64,000 nt of DNA from Palsa-504 sp963769715. GTDB taxonomy: Bacteria; Actinomycetota; Actinomycetes; Streptosporangiales; Streptosporangiaceae. Below, one piece after another: positions 52,902 through 62,559 of this stretch. The stretch lies in contig CAVYNE010000046.1 of the NCBI GenBank assembly GCA_963769715.1, positions 62,001 to 126,000 of the forward strand. Reading direction: 5' to 3'. The first letter of the stretch is position 1. Every line of letters begins with the position of its first letter. The notes under the pieces were generated by a model. It ran no database searches, had not been told where the DNA came from, and was given only the letters and a program-made list of their open reading frames with translations. The translations under genes were made by a program, and so were the position numbers.

Positions 52902-53218
52902 AGATCAGCCTGCACATCGACCGGATCGTGATCGACGGCCCCTCCCTCACCCGGCGCGAGCGTGAGCACCTGGCCAGGGCGCTGGAGCAGGAACTGTCCC
53001 GCCAGCTGCGCCAGCGCCTGGCCGGCGAGCGCGGTGCGGCATCTGAGAGCGCCCCGCAGGGTCCGGACGCCGACGGCGCGTCCGCACTGGGAGCCCGGAT
53101 TGCCGATGATGTGCTGGCGGCACTGCCCGCTGGCACCCTCGCCGGAAGCCGCACGGTCCAGCCAGCATCGCCCGGCCAGCGCGGATCCCGCCCGGCCGGG
53201 CGGGGGGCCGCACGGTGA
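52898..53218 (+). CDS. Small eCIS-associated protein, function unknown
   Basis: 106 residues from an ATG overlapping the ATPase stop. MKISLHIDRIVIDGPSLTRR opens with a beta strand, then a long helix EREHLARALEQELSRQLRQR; the rest is disordered (Pro/Gly/Ala). Proteins of this size and start lie between the ATPase and the Afp7-like gene in other actinomycete eCIS loci, but no role is known to me. Ends with a GTGA overlap. Confidence 0.65.
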
Positions 53219-53880
53219 GCTCGTTTCCAGGGTCCCCGAAGCTGCTGCGCGGCGGCCTAGTCCAGCTCGACCCGGGCACCAGCGCGATCATCGACGTGAT
53301 CGTGTTCCAGTACAACCCCGATACCGTCACCCGGACCCTGCAGCCGCGGGCCATGACGGGCGAGCCCGGCGACCGCCTCGAGGCGCTGCGTCTGACCGGC
53401 CCGCCGCACGAGACGATCAAGATGGAAGCCGAGCTCGACGCCGCCGACCAGCTGGAGAACGCGACCGATCCGGGCAGCGCGCCGGTCGTCGAGAACGGCC
53501 TGCTGCCCGCCCTGGCCTCGCTCGAGGCGCTGATCACGCCCTCGGCCGCACAGCTGCTGGCGACCGACGCGCTGTTCGACCAGGGAATGCTCGAGATCGT
53601 CCCGGTCGAGGCGCCCCTCATCGTGCTGGTCTGGGGGGTCAAACGGGTGGTTCCGGTGCTGGTCGGCAGCCTGTCGATCACCGAGGAGGCCTTTGATCCC
53701 CAGCTCCGGCCGATCCGGGCCAAGGCCAGCTTGGAATTCAAGGTGCTGACGACCAACGACCTGCCGATTACCCACCTGGGATCGACGCTCTACCTCGGTT
53801 ACCGCCGCACGGCGGAGGCGCTGGCCGCCCTGGTGGCCGCCACCGACGTGCGGCCGCTCGGACTGGAGCACCTGCCATGA
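53215..53880 (+). CDS. Afp7/Pvc7-like inner-tube/baseplate connecting protein
   Basis: 221 residues from a GTG. VIVFQYNPDTVTRTLQPRAM, PHETIKMEAELDAADQLENA, PLIVLVWGVKRVVPVLVGSL and RPIRAKASLEFKVLTTNDLP are typical of the LysM/CIS tube-type protein that links the hub to the first tube ring. The gene order (just before a LysM-like gene and the spike genes) fits. About 220 residues is the normal length. Confidence 0.88.
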   Translation: MSSFPGSPKLLRGGLVQLDPGTSAIIDVIVFQYNPDTVTRTLQPRAMTGEPGDRLEALRLTGPPHETIKMEAELDAADQLENATDPGSAPVVENGLLPALASLEALITPSAAQLLATDALFDQGMLEIVPVEAPLIVLVWGVKRVVPVLVGSLSITEEAFDPQLRPIRAKASLEFKVLTTNDLPITHLGSTLYLGYRRTAEALAALVAATDVRPLGLEHLP

Positions 53881-53902
53881 TCGATTCCCGGAGCACAGCA
53901 CA

Positions 53903-54202
53903 ATGAGCTCACCTAGCCGCTACGCCGCAGTGGGCACCGCTACCTGGACCTCCCCGGACGGGACCACGGTGCCCTACCTCTTGCGCCGCTTCCTGCCGCA
54001 GCCTGGCCAGCTGGCCAGGCAAGGTACCTACCTGGTGCGCCCTGGCGACCGCGTCGACATGATCGCTAACGCCAGCCTCGGCGATCCCGAGCTGTCCTGG
54101 CTGCTGGCCGACGCCAACCTGGTCTGTCGTCCGAGCGACCTGAACCAGCCCGGTACGACCATCAACGTGCCGCTCCCCGCCGGGGTGCCCAGTGGCCAGT
54201 GA
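53903..54202 (+). CDS. LysM-like baseplate protein
   Basis: 99 residues from an ATG preceded by GGAG. TYLVRPGDRVDMIANASLGD and ELSWLLADANLV is a LysM-like fold as in phage gp53/P2 gpX-type baseplate proteins; no secretion signal is present. In many eCIS this part is fused to the protein at 53215; here it is a separate gene. Overlaps the next start by 11 bases. Confidence 0.8.
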   Translation: MSSPSRYAAVGTATWTSPDGTTVPYLLRRFLPQPGQLARQGTYLVRPGDRVDMIANASLGDPELSWLLADANLVCRPSDLNQPGTTINVPLPAGVPSGQ

Positions 54203-55502
54203 GCTCACCCTCAGCCTGCTGATCGGGACCGTCCAGCCGCAGCCGGTGCCGCGTGAAGTCATGGAGTCGCTGGTTTCGGCCAGCGTGACGGTGAGTGCGA
54301 CCGAAAAGAGCGGCTTCGACCTGTCCTTCGCGGTGAGCACCGGCTCACCGCTGCTCACCGACCTGCTGCCGTCGGGGTACTTCGACCCGCCGACACGGGT
54401 GATCCTGGTCGTTACCATGTCCGGGACGTCCACCGTGCTCATGGACGGCGTGATCACGCTGCAGGAAATGGTGCCGAGCGACGAGCCGGGCAAGTCGGTC
54501 CTGTCGATCAAGGGTGACGACCTTACCCGGATGCTCGATGTCATCGACCTGAGCGGCTTCCCCTGGCCGGCCATGCCCGCCGAGGCCCGGGTGGCCCTCG
54601 CCGTGGCCAAGTACATTCCGCTCTACGGGATCGTCCCCCTTATTATCCCCAGCGTCCTTATCGACGTGCCCAACCCGCTGACCGAGATCCCCCAGCAGGA
54701 AGGCACCGACCTGACCTACATCAAGTCCCTCGCCGCCAATGTCGGCTACGTCTTCTTCATCCAGCCCGGGCCGCTGCCGGGCATGAACCTGGCGTACTGG
54801 GGACCGAAGCTGGGCACAGCAATCCCGTTCCTGCCGACGCCGCCGCCGATTGCCATCGACTGGGACGGGGCCAGCAACGTCGAGTCGCTTCAGTTCTCCT
54901 TCGACGGCTTCGCCAAGACCCAGTGGATCGTATGGATTCAGATAGCCAGCATCCCGATTCCCATCCCGGTGCCCGACATCAACCCGATCAACCCGCCGCT
55001 CGGCCTGAAGAGCCCGCTGCCGCTCAAGATCAGCCCCATGCCCGGCCTGGCCAAGTACAGCCCGATCCAGGCGGCCGGCATCGCTCTGGCCAAGGCCGCT
55101 TCCACTGCCAATGTCATCTCCGGCCAGGGCACCCTCGACGTGCTGCGGTACGGGTCGATCCTGCCGGCCCGCACCATCGTCGAGGTGCGGGGGGCCGGCA
55201 TCACCTACGACGGCGAGTATTTCGTCGACAGCACGACCCACACGATCAAGCCGGGGTCTTACAAGCAGAGCTTCACCCTCAGCCGCAATTCCCTGATCGC
55301 CAGCAGCGCCAGCCTGTTGCCCTACCCCGCCGCGGCCGTGCAGCAGCTGAGCGGATTCGCGGCCCCGGCCGCGCTGGCCGCGCCTGCTCTGCCAGGAGGG
55401 GTGGGCATCGTGACCAGCCCGCCGGGGCCGCTGCTGTCCGCGCCGACGATCCCGGCCCCCACCAGCGGCGGCCAGATCGCGGCGCTGCCAGCCTCGCCGT
55501 GA
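54192..55502 (+). CDS. Phage protein D/gp27-like hub protein
   Basis: 436 residues from a GTG. VSASVTVSATEKSGFDLSFA, GYFDPPTRVILVVTMSGTST, LMDGVITLQEMVPSDEPGKS and DDLTRMLD are the gpD-type beta-barrel start; a middle LysM-like YVFFIQPGP segment and the TRTI-like ILPARTIVEVRGAGITYDGE end follow. It is the trimeric hub joining the tube to the spike (the gp27 half of Afp8). The spike half is the next gene, so the two functions are split. Confidence 0.88.
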   Translation: MASELTLSLLIGTVQPQPVPREVMESLVSASVTVSATEKSGFDLSFAVSTGSPLLTDLLPSGYFDPPTRVILVVTMSGTSTVLMDGVITLQEMVPSDEPGKSVLSIKGDDLTRMLDVIDLSGFPWPAMPAEARVALAVAKYIPLYGIVPLIIPSVLIDVPNPLTEIPQQEGTDLTYIKSLAANVGYVFFIQPGPLPGMNLAYWGPKLGTAIPFLPTPPPIAIDWDGASNVESLQFSFDGFAKTQWIVWIQIASIPIPIPVPDINPINPPLGLKSPLPLKISPMPGLAKYSPIQAAGIALAKAASTANVISGQGTLDVLRYGSILPARTIVEVRGAGITYDGEYFVDSTTHTIKPGSYKQSFTLSRNSLIASSASLLPYPAAAVQQLSGFAAPAALAAPALPGGVGIVTSPPGPLLSAPTIPAPTSGGQIAALPASP

Positions 55503-55536
55503 CCGCCGACCTGACTCAATCGGATGAAGGAGACCC

Positions 55537-56133
55537 ATGACCGACCTAGGCCACTCCGGCTACATGGAGTCGTTCAATCCCTTCGGCGAGCCTGCCGCCC
55601 AGGACCCCGATCCCGAGGTCCGCAAGCGGTTCTTCGGCAAGTACCGCGGCTCGGTCATGACGAACGTTGACCCTCTCCTGCAGGGTCGGCTGATCGTGCG
55701 GGTGCCCGACGTGTTCGGGATCCTGCCAAGCAACTGGGCTCTGCCGTGCGTGCCGCTGGCCGGGCCGGCGATGGGCGTCTCGTTCGTCCCCCCGCCGGTG
55801 GGCTCCAGCGTGTGGGTCGAGTTCGAGCAGGGCGATCCGCAAAAGCCGATCTGGGTCGGGTGCTTCTGGGATACGCCATCCACACTCGGCCCGATGGCGA
55901 TGATCGCCGGGGTCGATCCCACCCCGTCGGCGACGCTGGAGACGCTCACCAGCGGCATCGGCATCGCCGACGTGCCGAGCCTGTTCCCCGCCGGGGGCAA
56001 CGTGAGCTTCTACGCTGACAAGGGGGCGGTATCGATCAGCCTCGACCCTACCGGCGTGACCATCATGGCGCCGACCGTCGAGATCGTGGCGACGAGCTTC
56101 ACCATCAACGGCGCCCAGTTCACGGTGACCTGA
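55537..56133 (+). CDS. Spike base protein, gp5/VgrG/phage-V OB-fold
   Basis: 198 residues from an ATG with GAAGGAG upstream. The OB-fold region has FFGKYRGSVMTNVDPLLQGR, LIVRVPDVFGILPSNWALPC, FVPPPVGSSVWVEFEQGDPQ and KPIWVGCFWDTPST, then a short beta-helix tail with DKGAVSISLDPTGVTIMAP. Together with protein D it forms the membrane-piercing spike; a PAAR tip would be separate and is not visible here. Confidence 0.92.
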   Translation: MTDLGHSGYMESFNPFGEPAAQDPDPEVRKRFFGKYRGSVMTNVDPLLQGRLIVRVPDVFGILPSNWALPCVPLAGPAMGVSFVPPPVGSSVWVEFEQGDPQKPIWVGCFWDTPSTLGPMAMIAGVDPTPSATLETLTSGIGIADVPSLFPAGGNVSFYADKGAVSISLDPTGVTIMAPTVEIVATSFTINGAQFTVT

Positions 56134-56135
56134 TC

Positions 56136-56498
56136 GTGGACATCGCCTTCCCGTACCGGCTCAGCCCGCAGGGCACAACGGCGACCGCGGCGTCAGCTGA
56201 CGATCACATTGCCCAGATGCTCGAGCAGCTCCTCTTCACCCGGCCCGGCGAGCGGGTGAACCGGCCCGGGTTCGGCTGCGGCCTGCTCGATCTGGTCTTC
56301 AGCCCGAACTCGCCGGAGGTCGCCGCGGCGCTGTCCATCACGGTGTCGGCCGCGGTCCAGCAGTGGCTCGGTGACGTAGTGCAGATCCAGTCCGTCGACG
56401 TCACCTCGGCCGCGAGCCAGCTGCAGGTGATGCTGAGCTACCTTGTCCTGGCCACCGGCGCCCCGTCCACCCTGACCCTCCAGGTACCGGTGGGGTGA
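56136..56498 (+). CDS. gp25-like baseplate wedge protein (Afp9-like)
   Basis: 120 residues from a GTG two bases after the spike gene. DDHIAQMLEQLLFTRPGERV, NRPGFGCGLLDLVFSPNSPE and the end VLATGAPSTLTLQVPV are diagnostic of T4 gp25. It starts sheath assembly on the baseplate. Overlaps the baseplate-J gene by four bases (GTGA). Confidence 0.93.
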   Translation: MDIAFPYRLSPQGTTATAASADDHIAQMLEQLLFTRPGERVNRPGFGCGLLDLVFSPNSPEVAAALSITVSAAVQQWLGDVVQIQSVDVTSAASQLQVMLSYLVLATGAPSTLTLQVPVG

Positions 56499-59377
56499 GC
56501 CTGGACATGAGCGGCGGGGCAACGCGGTGGGGTGACCTGATGGTGACGGGCGGTGCGCGCCGCCAGGAGGTCCGCCGCCGTCACGGCAACGGGCTCGATA
56601 CGGTCGAGGTCGACCGTGGCGGCCGGCGGCTGATCCTGACCTTCCTCGAGCACGCGCCGGAGGACGTACACCCGGCCAACGTCCGCATCGACGGGCCGCA
56701 CGGTGCGGCGCCGGTCAGCGCCACCGCGGTCGTACGGGCGACGCAGGCCGATCCGCAGCTCGAGGACCGGCTGCTGGTCGAGCTCGCGGCCCCCGGCGGC
56801 GCGGGCCGCTACCTGCTGCGGCTGGTCGAACCGACGGCCGACGGCCGCCCCGGCTGGGCCCCGCTGCGGGGCCTTGACCCCCGCTTCGCCCAGGCCGGGT
56901 TCGCCTTCGACATCGACCTGCCCAACCCGGTCGCCGGCCCGGGGGCAGCCGCCGCCTCGGGCACCGCCGTCCTGCAGGCGTCCTACCTGGCCCGTGACTA
57001 CGAAGGGCTGCGCCAGCTCATCCTGAACCGGCTGGCGGAGACGATGCCGGCCTGGACCGAAACGCACGTGGCTGACATCGGGATCACGCTGGTGGAGCTG
57101 CTCGCCTACATCGGCGACGACCTCAGCTACTACCAGGACGCGGTCGCCACCGAGGCCTACCTGCAAACGGCCCGCCAGCGCATCTCGGTGCGACGCCACG
57201 CCCGCCTGGTCGACTACCGGCTCGGAGAAGGCTGCCAGGCACGGGCGTGGGTGTGCCTGACCGTGACCGAAGCGGCCCAGCTGCCCCTTCGCGAGCTGGT
57301 GTTCGCCGCCGTACCTGGCCTGCCGCAAGGGGCCTCGCCGATACTGTCCGCCGACGCCCTGGCCCCGGGGGCAGCCAGTCCGGCCCGGCCGTACACCCCG
57401 GTCCGGGCGGCGCTCGGGCCGCCGGCCGTGATGAGCGCCGCCGGGCGGGGCCGCGGTCCCATGGTCGCGGTCAGCCCGGCCCACAGCGAGGTTGCGCTGT
57501 GGGCGTGGGGAGAACATGACAGCTGGCTCCGGGCGGGGGCGACCACCGCGGTCCTGGCCGACGGGTGGACCGATCCCGCCGAACACGGCCCGTCCGGGCC
57601 GAGGTTGCTGAGCCTGCAGGCCGGCGACGTCGTGGTCTTCGAGGCGACCGCCGGCCCGTCGGGCATCGGGCCGCCCGATCCGGCCCAGCGCCACCCGGTC
57701 CGCCTGACCGCCGTGCACCCCTCGGTCGACCGGCTCTACGACCGGGCCATCCTCGAGATCACCTGGGCCGAGGCCGAGGCCTTGCCCTTCGACCTTCAGG
57801 TCAGTGCGCCTGGGCCTGCGGGCGGCACGGTGCCGTGCGCTGTGGTGCGCGGCAACACGGTCCTGGTCGGGGACGGCGCGGGGGCGTCCGACCAGCTGGC
57901 CGTCGGCCAGGTGGTGCTCAGCCAGCCGTCGCTCACCTGGGGCTGCCCGTACCCCGACCCCGCGGCCGTGGCCCGGCACCAGGCCCGGATGCTGCGCAGG
58001 CTGCCCGCGGACTGGCGCCGGGAGGTGGAGGCGTGGCGGCACGACGCCGAGGCCGGCCAGGCGCTGGGCGAGCAGCGCCTGACCCGGCTCCGCGAGCTGC
58101 TCGGCGAGGATGCGCTCACCGAGCTCGGCCTGAGCGGCCGGGAACGGGGGCGGGCCGGACAAGACGCTGAGGGCCTTCGCCGGCTGCTGCTCGACGCCGA
58201 CCGGCTGCTCGCTCCACGGCTGCGGCGGCTGGGAGTCCTGGCCGCCCTGGCCCGGGCCAGCGGGCCGCTTGAGCAGGTACTGCTCCGCGAGGTAGCCGCC
58301 GACTGGGGGGAGGACCTGGCCGGGAGACTCGGCGCGCACCAGCCTGCCGCGTGGGGTCCTGCCAACGCAGCCACCAGCCAGGATCCCCGCCAGGCACTGC
58401 CTCTGCTCGCTGTGACGGCGGGCGGGGCCGGCGGTACGCAGCAGTCGTGGACGGTGGTGCAGGATCTGGTCGAAAGCCCGCCGGGATCCCGGCAGGTCAT
58501 GGCCGAGGTGGACGATGCCGGGCGGGGTCACCTGCGCTTCAGCGCCGGCGACCAGCCCAGCGGGCCGGTCGTGGCGAGCTACCAGGTCGGCCAGGGGGCC
58601 GCGGGTAACGTGCCGGCGGAAGCGATCAACGCCGTCGTAGCCCTGACCACGGCGGCCGCCACGACCTTGTCGGCGGTGCAGAGCCTGGGAAATCCCCTCC
58701 CGGCGGTGGGCGGCACCGATCCGGAGAGCATCACCGCGGCCAAGACCGCCCTGCCCGGCGCCTTCCTGGCCGACCAGCCGCGCGCTCTGGTAGCAGCCGA
58801 CTACACCGCGATCGCCGGACAGGTAGCCGGGGTGCGCAGCGCCGCCACCGTGCTGCGCTGGACGGGGATTCGTTACGCGGCGGACGTCGCCGTCCAGCCC
58901 GCCGCCGGCGAGGACCCCGGCCAGGAGCTGCTGGCCGCGGTCTACGACGTGCTCTGGCCACTGCGCCGCATCGGTCACGAGCTGCGGGTCCGGCCGCCGA
59001 GCTACCGGCCGCTCATGATCGCGCTCAACGTCGACGTCGGCGCCGACGTGGTGCGCGCCGATGCGACGGCTGCGCTGACCGCGCTGCTCGCCTCCGGCCA
59101 GCAGGCCGACGGCACCCCCGGATTGTTCAGCCCGCAGCGAATGGGCTTCGGCCAGCCCGTCTACGCCAGCCCGATCATCGCCGCGGCGCAGGGCGTTCCG
59201 GGAGTCGAAGCCGTGACGCTGACCCGCTTCGGCTTCCTGGGCCCTCCTGGTGCACCCGTCTCCGCCCGGATACCCGAGGTCCTGCGCCTGCGCCCGAGCG
59301 AGATCGCCCGCCTGGACAACGACCCGCAAGCGCCGGAGCACGGCTACGCCGTCATCAACCTGCGGGGCGGCCGATGA
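56495..59377 (+). CDS. Baseplate J-like wedge protein (Afp11-like), first copy
   Basis: 960 residues. LMVTGGARRQEVRRRHGNGL starts a beta domain; YLARDYEGLRQLILNRLAET (about 165) and DIGITLVELLAYIGDDLSYY (about 190), with RISVRRHARLVDYRLGEGCQ, are baseplate-J hallmarks; the large insert (about 280-650) is specific to these proteins; the C-terminal domain has VPAEAINAVVALTTAA, QSLGNPLPAVGGTDPESITA and a final QGVPGVEAVTLTRFGFLGPP. It forms, with the next protein, the wedges around the hub. Overlaps the next gene (ATGA). Confidence 0.92.
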   Translation: MSLDMSGGATRWGDLMVTGGARRQEVRRRHGNGLDTVEVDRGGRRLILTFLEHAPEDVHPANVRIDGPHGAAPVSATAVVRATQADPQLEDRLLVELAAPGGAGRYLLRLVEPTADGRPGWAPLRGLDPRFAQAGFAFDIDLPNPVAGPGAAAASGTAVLQASYLARDYEGLRQLILNRLAETMPAWTETHVADIGITLVELLAYIGDDLSYYQDAVATEAYLQTARQRISVRRHARLVDYRLGEGCQARAWVCLTVTEAAQLPLRELVFAAVPGLPQGASPILSADALAPGAASPARPYTPVRAALGPPAVMSAAGRGRGPMVAVSPAHSEVALWAWGEHDSWLRAGATTAVLADGWTDPAEHGPSGPRLLSLQAGDVVVFEATAGPSGIGPPDPAQRHPVRLTAVHPSVDRLYDRAILEITWAEAEALPFDLQVSAPGPAGGTVPCAVVRGNTVLVGDGAGASDQLAVGQVVLSQPSLTWGCPYPDPAAVARHQARMLRRLPADWRREVEAWRHDAEAGQALGEQRLTRLRELLGEDALTELGLSGRERGRAGQDAEGLRRLLLDADRLLAPRLRRLGVLAALARASGPLEQVLLREVAADWGEDLAGRLGAHQPAAWGPANAATSQDPRQALPLLAVTAGGAGGTQQSWTVVQDLVESPPGSRQVMAEVDDAGRGHLRFSAGDQPSGPVVASYQVGQGAAGNVPAEAINAVVALTTAAATTLSAVQSLGNPLPAVGGTDPESITAAKTALPGAFLADQPRALVAADYTAIAGQVAGVRSAATVLRWTGIRYAADVAVQPAAGEDPGQELLAAVYDVLWPLRRIGHELRVRPPSYRPLMIALNVDVGADVVRADATAALTALLASGQQADGTPGLFSPQRMGFGQPVYASPIIAAAQGVPGVEAVTLTRFGFLGPPGAPVSARIPEVLRLRPSEIARLDNDPQAPEHGYAVINLRGGR

Positions 59378-62300
59378 GCGACCCGACGCCAGTAACCCCG
59401 CCCGCGGGGTTGCCCGCCCTGCCGTACAGTCCCGGTGACCGCCAGCAGTTCCTGGCCCAGATGCTGGCCGCACTGGCGAAAGCCGACGTCACCAGCGGCC
59501 AGCCGTTCGGGCTGCGAACCCGCGCCCTCGACGACCCCACCGTCGCCCTGCTCGACGCGTGGGCCACCGTCGCCGATGTCATCGCCTTCTATCAGGAACG
59601 CATCGCCAACGAGGGGTACCTGCGCACCGCGACCCAGCCGGGCTCCCTGCTGGCCATCGCCCAGCTGGTGGGATACCGGCCCCGGCCCGGGCTGGCCGCC
59701 TCGGTCTGGCTGGCCTACAGCTTGCAGCCCGACCCCGCCGATACCGCCGTGGTCCTGCCCGCCGGGCTGCTGGCCCAGTCGGTGCCCGGCACCGGCGAAC
59801 TGCCCCAGACCTTCGAGACCACCCAGGCGCTCGTGGCCCGCCCGAGCTGGAACACCCTCGGCGTGCGCGCCACCGGCCCGGTCACCGCGCCGAACGGGCC
59901 CTCGGAGCTGACCAGCCTGGCCTTTCAGGGCGCGACCACGGGCCTGGCGGCCAACGACGTGATCCTGCTCTTCGATGGCGGCGTCACGCCCACGCCGGTG
60001 CAGGTTCAGGCGGTCAGCGTGAACCTCACCAGCCAGGTCACCTCGGTGACCCTGCAACAACCCGCGGCCACGGCCAGCGTTGCCGGTTCAGTGCCTGCTG
60101 ACCCGGCCGGAGACGGGACGCCGATCATCAGTGCCATCGACTCCCTGCTCCCCGCGCTCCGCAAGCTGCCGCCGACGCCGCCTGCATCCGCGGCGGCCCT
60201 CAACCGGAAACCCGCTGACGTGCTCGCCCCAGATTCGGACGCCATCCCGCGGCTCGTGGCCGCGCTGGACCCGGTGCTCGCAGGCACCATCTACAAGGCC
60301 CTCGGCACAGCCTCCATCGGCTCGGCCGCCGTGACGGCCGCGCAGGCATTGCGGGTGCAGGCCACGCCGTTCGGCGTCCGCATGCCCCCCCGCCCCGTCT
60401 TCGACAGCCAGGGCCAGCAGGTCGGCACCGAAGAGTTGCCGATCGGCGACGTACAGGTGCTGAGTGCCTACCTGAACCTGAACGCCGACAGGCAGTTCCA
60501 GACCGCCCAGTTGTCCCTCCAGGGGCCGAACAGCGCCTCCGCCCAAGCGGCGGTCGATCTTTCCGGGACCTCGCCAACGACGGTCAATCTCGGGAACCTC
60601 GGCAGCGTCACGACGACCACCACCCACAGCCCGTCGAGCGCCACCGTAGCCTTCGATCCGACCGCCCAAGGGCTGGTCGGCATGACCCTGACCTTGGCGT
60701 TGGCCGACGATGGTTCGGTCACCGTCACCATAGGTGACGGCAGTGACTCCAGTGGCGACACGACGTTCACGTGGGTGCCGACGGCGCCCGGATCTCAGCG
60801 CTTCACCCTCGGCAACTATAGGATCACAATCGGCCGACAGCCGCCCACGGCCACGGCCGGCCACGAGCTCGTTCTGACCGTATCGGTTGCCGAGGCCCTG
60901 CCGCTGGGCGAGTCAAACGTACTGGACCTCGACACGACCTATCCCGGCATCCTCCCCGGCAGCTGGGTGGTCATCGACCAGGCCGCAAATCCGCCCGTCA
61001 ACCCGGTCATCGCCCAGGTCAAGACGGTGGCGACCACCGCTGTGGCACGCTACGGGATGAGCGGGACGGTCACCGAGCTCACCCTCGACTTCTTCTCCCC
61101 CGGTAGGTCGTGGGTGGATCCCGAGGCGCGCTGGCTGTCGGCGCTACGCCCGCTGAGCGTGCAGGCTCAGTCGGCCGAGCTCACCCTGCTCCCGGTGGCC
61201 CTGCCCGGCCCGCTCACCGGCTCCGCCATCGACCTCGACGGGCTCTACGCCGGCATCGAGGCCGGCCAGCGCATTCTCGTCACGGGCACCCGCTCGGACC
61301 TCCCCGCCGGCGCCGCCGTGCCGGCCGGCGAGGCGGCCATGGTCGCCGGGGTCACTCAGCAGACGATGTCAGGGACCGCCGACACGCCCCATACGACTCT
61401 GCAACTGGCCGCCCCGCTTGCCTACAGTTACGACCTGCCGTCGGTCCAGATCTACGGCAACGTCGTGCCCGCGCAGCAGGGCGCCACCGTCACCGAGCCG
61501 CTCGCCGGCGCCACTCCCGGCGACCCTAACCCGTCCTTCACCCTGTCCCAGGCACCCGTCCTGGCCGATCCCAGCTCCACCGCGTCGGGGTCCGTCTCCT
61601 CGCTCCAGCTGAGGGTCGGCGGGCGCACCTGGACACCGGTGACTCGTCTCGACGCGGCCACGCCGCCCGGCAGCTACCTGACCGGGATCGACAGCCAGGG
61701 CCGCACCACCATCACGCTGAGCGGCCCGCTGCCGACGGGCACCAGCAGCGTGGTGGCCACCTACCGGATCGGTCAGGGCAGCGCCGGCAACGTGCGCGCC
61801 CACCAGGTCACCCAGCTCCTCAGCCGGCCCCTGACCGTCGCCAGCGTCGACAACCCGCTGCCAGGCACGGGCGGGTCCGACGGCGACGGGCCCGGCGACT
61901 TGCGCGCCGGCGCCCCGGTCGGCCTGGCCTCCCTGGGCCGCCTGCTCTCGGTCGCCGACGCCGCTGACCTGGTCCTATCGTGGGCCGGCGTGGGCAAGGC
62001 CAGCGCCGTGTCGACCACCGATGGCAGCGGCGAGGTGGTCGCCGTCACCGTCGCCGGCGTCGATCCCGTCGCCCTGGACCCAGCGGGAGCGTTGTGTACG
62101 GACCTGGCCGGCGCCCTCGCCGCCGCCGGCGGCGGCCCGAGCGCACCGGTTGTCGTCTTGCCGGCCAGCCTTTACCTCATCGTGCTGGCCGCCCGGGTCC
62201 GCAGCGATCCGGCGCTGGACTGGGCCGACATCTCCGCCGCCCTGCAAGCCGCGCTCTTTGGCGCGTTCGGCTACAGCCAGCGCCAGCTCGGTGCGGACGT

Positions 62301-62559
62301 CATCATCAGCGATGTCGTCGCCGTGGCCCACTCGGTCCCCGGTGTCGAGTCGTTCTCGGTGACTGCCATCACCCTCGTGCCCACGACCGCGACGGCCAGC
62401 GAGATCCAGGCGCTGACCGCCAAGCTCCCGGCGCCGCCGGCCAGCGGCCGCCTGCCCCTGCCCGTCCCGCCGGAGGCAGCCGAGCCGCCAGCCGCGGCTG
62501 TCGCCTACCTGTCCGATGCCGTGACCGACACCCTCATCCTCCAGCAGGTGGTGCGCTGA
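59374..62559 (+). CDS. Baseplate J-like wedge protein (Afp12-like), second copy
   Basis: 1061 residues. Same layout as its neighbour: PYSPGDRQQFLAQMLAALAK, LLDAWATVADVIAFYQERIA and LAIAQLVGYRPRPGLAASVW at the N-terminus, a beta-rich middle with Thr/Ser repeats (about 390-460), and a C-terminal QGSAGNVRAHQVTQLLSRPL and VAHSVPGVESFSVTAITLVP. Two unequal J-type proteins are usual in eCIS. The stop overlaps the next start (TGATG). Confidence 0.92.
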   Translation: MSDPTPVTPPAGLPALPYSPGDRQQFLAQMLAALAKADVTSGQPFGLRTRALDDPTVALLDAWATVADVIAFYQERIANEGYLRTATQPGSLLAIAQLVGYRPRPGLAASVWLAYSLQPDPADTAVVLPAGLLAQSVPGTGELPQTFETTQALVARPSWNTLGVRATGPVTAPNGPSELTSLAFQGATTGLAANDVILLFDGGVTPTPVQVQAVSVNLTSQVTSVTLQQPAATASVAGSVPADPAGDGTPIISAIDSLLPALRKLPPTPPASAAALNRKPADVLAPDSDAIPRLVAALDPVLAGTIYKALGTASIGSAAVTAAQALRVQATPFGVRMPPRPVFDSQGQQVGTEELPIGDVQVLSAYLNLNADRQFQTAQLSLQGPNSASAQAAVDLSGTSPTTVNLGNLGSVTTTTTHSPSSATVAFDPTAQGLVGMTLTLALADDGSVTVTIGDGSDSSGDTTFTWVPTAPGSQRFTLGNYRITIGRQPPTATAGHELVLTVSVAEALPLGESNVLDLDTTYPGILPGSWVVIDQAANPPVNPVIAQVKTVATTAVARYGMSGTVTELTLDFFSPGRSWVDPEARWLSALRPLSVQAQSAELTLLPVALPGPLTGSAIDLDGLYAGIEAGQRILVTGTRSDLPAGAAVPAGEAAMVAGVTQQTMSGTADTPHTTLQLAAPLAYSYDLPSVQIYGNVVPAQQGATVTEPLAGATPGDPNPSFTLSQAPVLADPSSTASGSVSSLQLRVGGRTWTPVTRLDAATPPGSYLTGIDSQGRTTITLSGPLPTGTSSVVATYRIGQGSAGNVRAHQVTQLLSRPLTVASVDNPLPGTGGSDGDGPGDLRAGAPVGLASLGRLLSVADAADLVLSWAGVGKASAVSTTDGSGEVVAVTVAGVDPVALDPAGALCTDLAGALAAAGGGPSAPVVVLPASLYLIVLAARVRSDPALDWADISAALQAALFGAFGYSQRQLGADVIISDVVAVAHSVPGVESFSVTAITLVPTTATASEIQALTAKLPAPPASGRLPLPVPPEAAEPPAAAVAYLSDAVTDTLILQQVVR

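Noticed and set aside
54345..55538. Long minus-strand frame opposite the hub gene
   Set aside because: Low-complexity Arg/Gly/Asp translation, no start signals, and it crosses gene borders of the plus-strand operon.
56438..59473. Open frame of 1011 codons on the minus strand opposite the first baseplate-J gene
   Set aside because: Same GC mirror effect; the plus strand has the conserved protein and operon overlaps.
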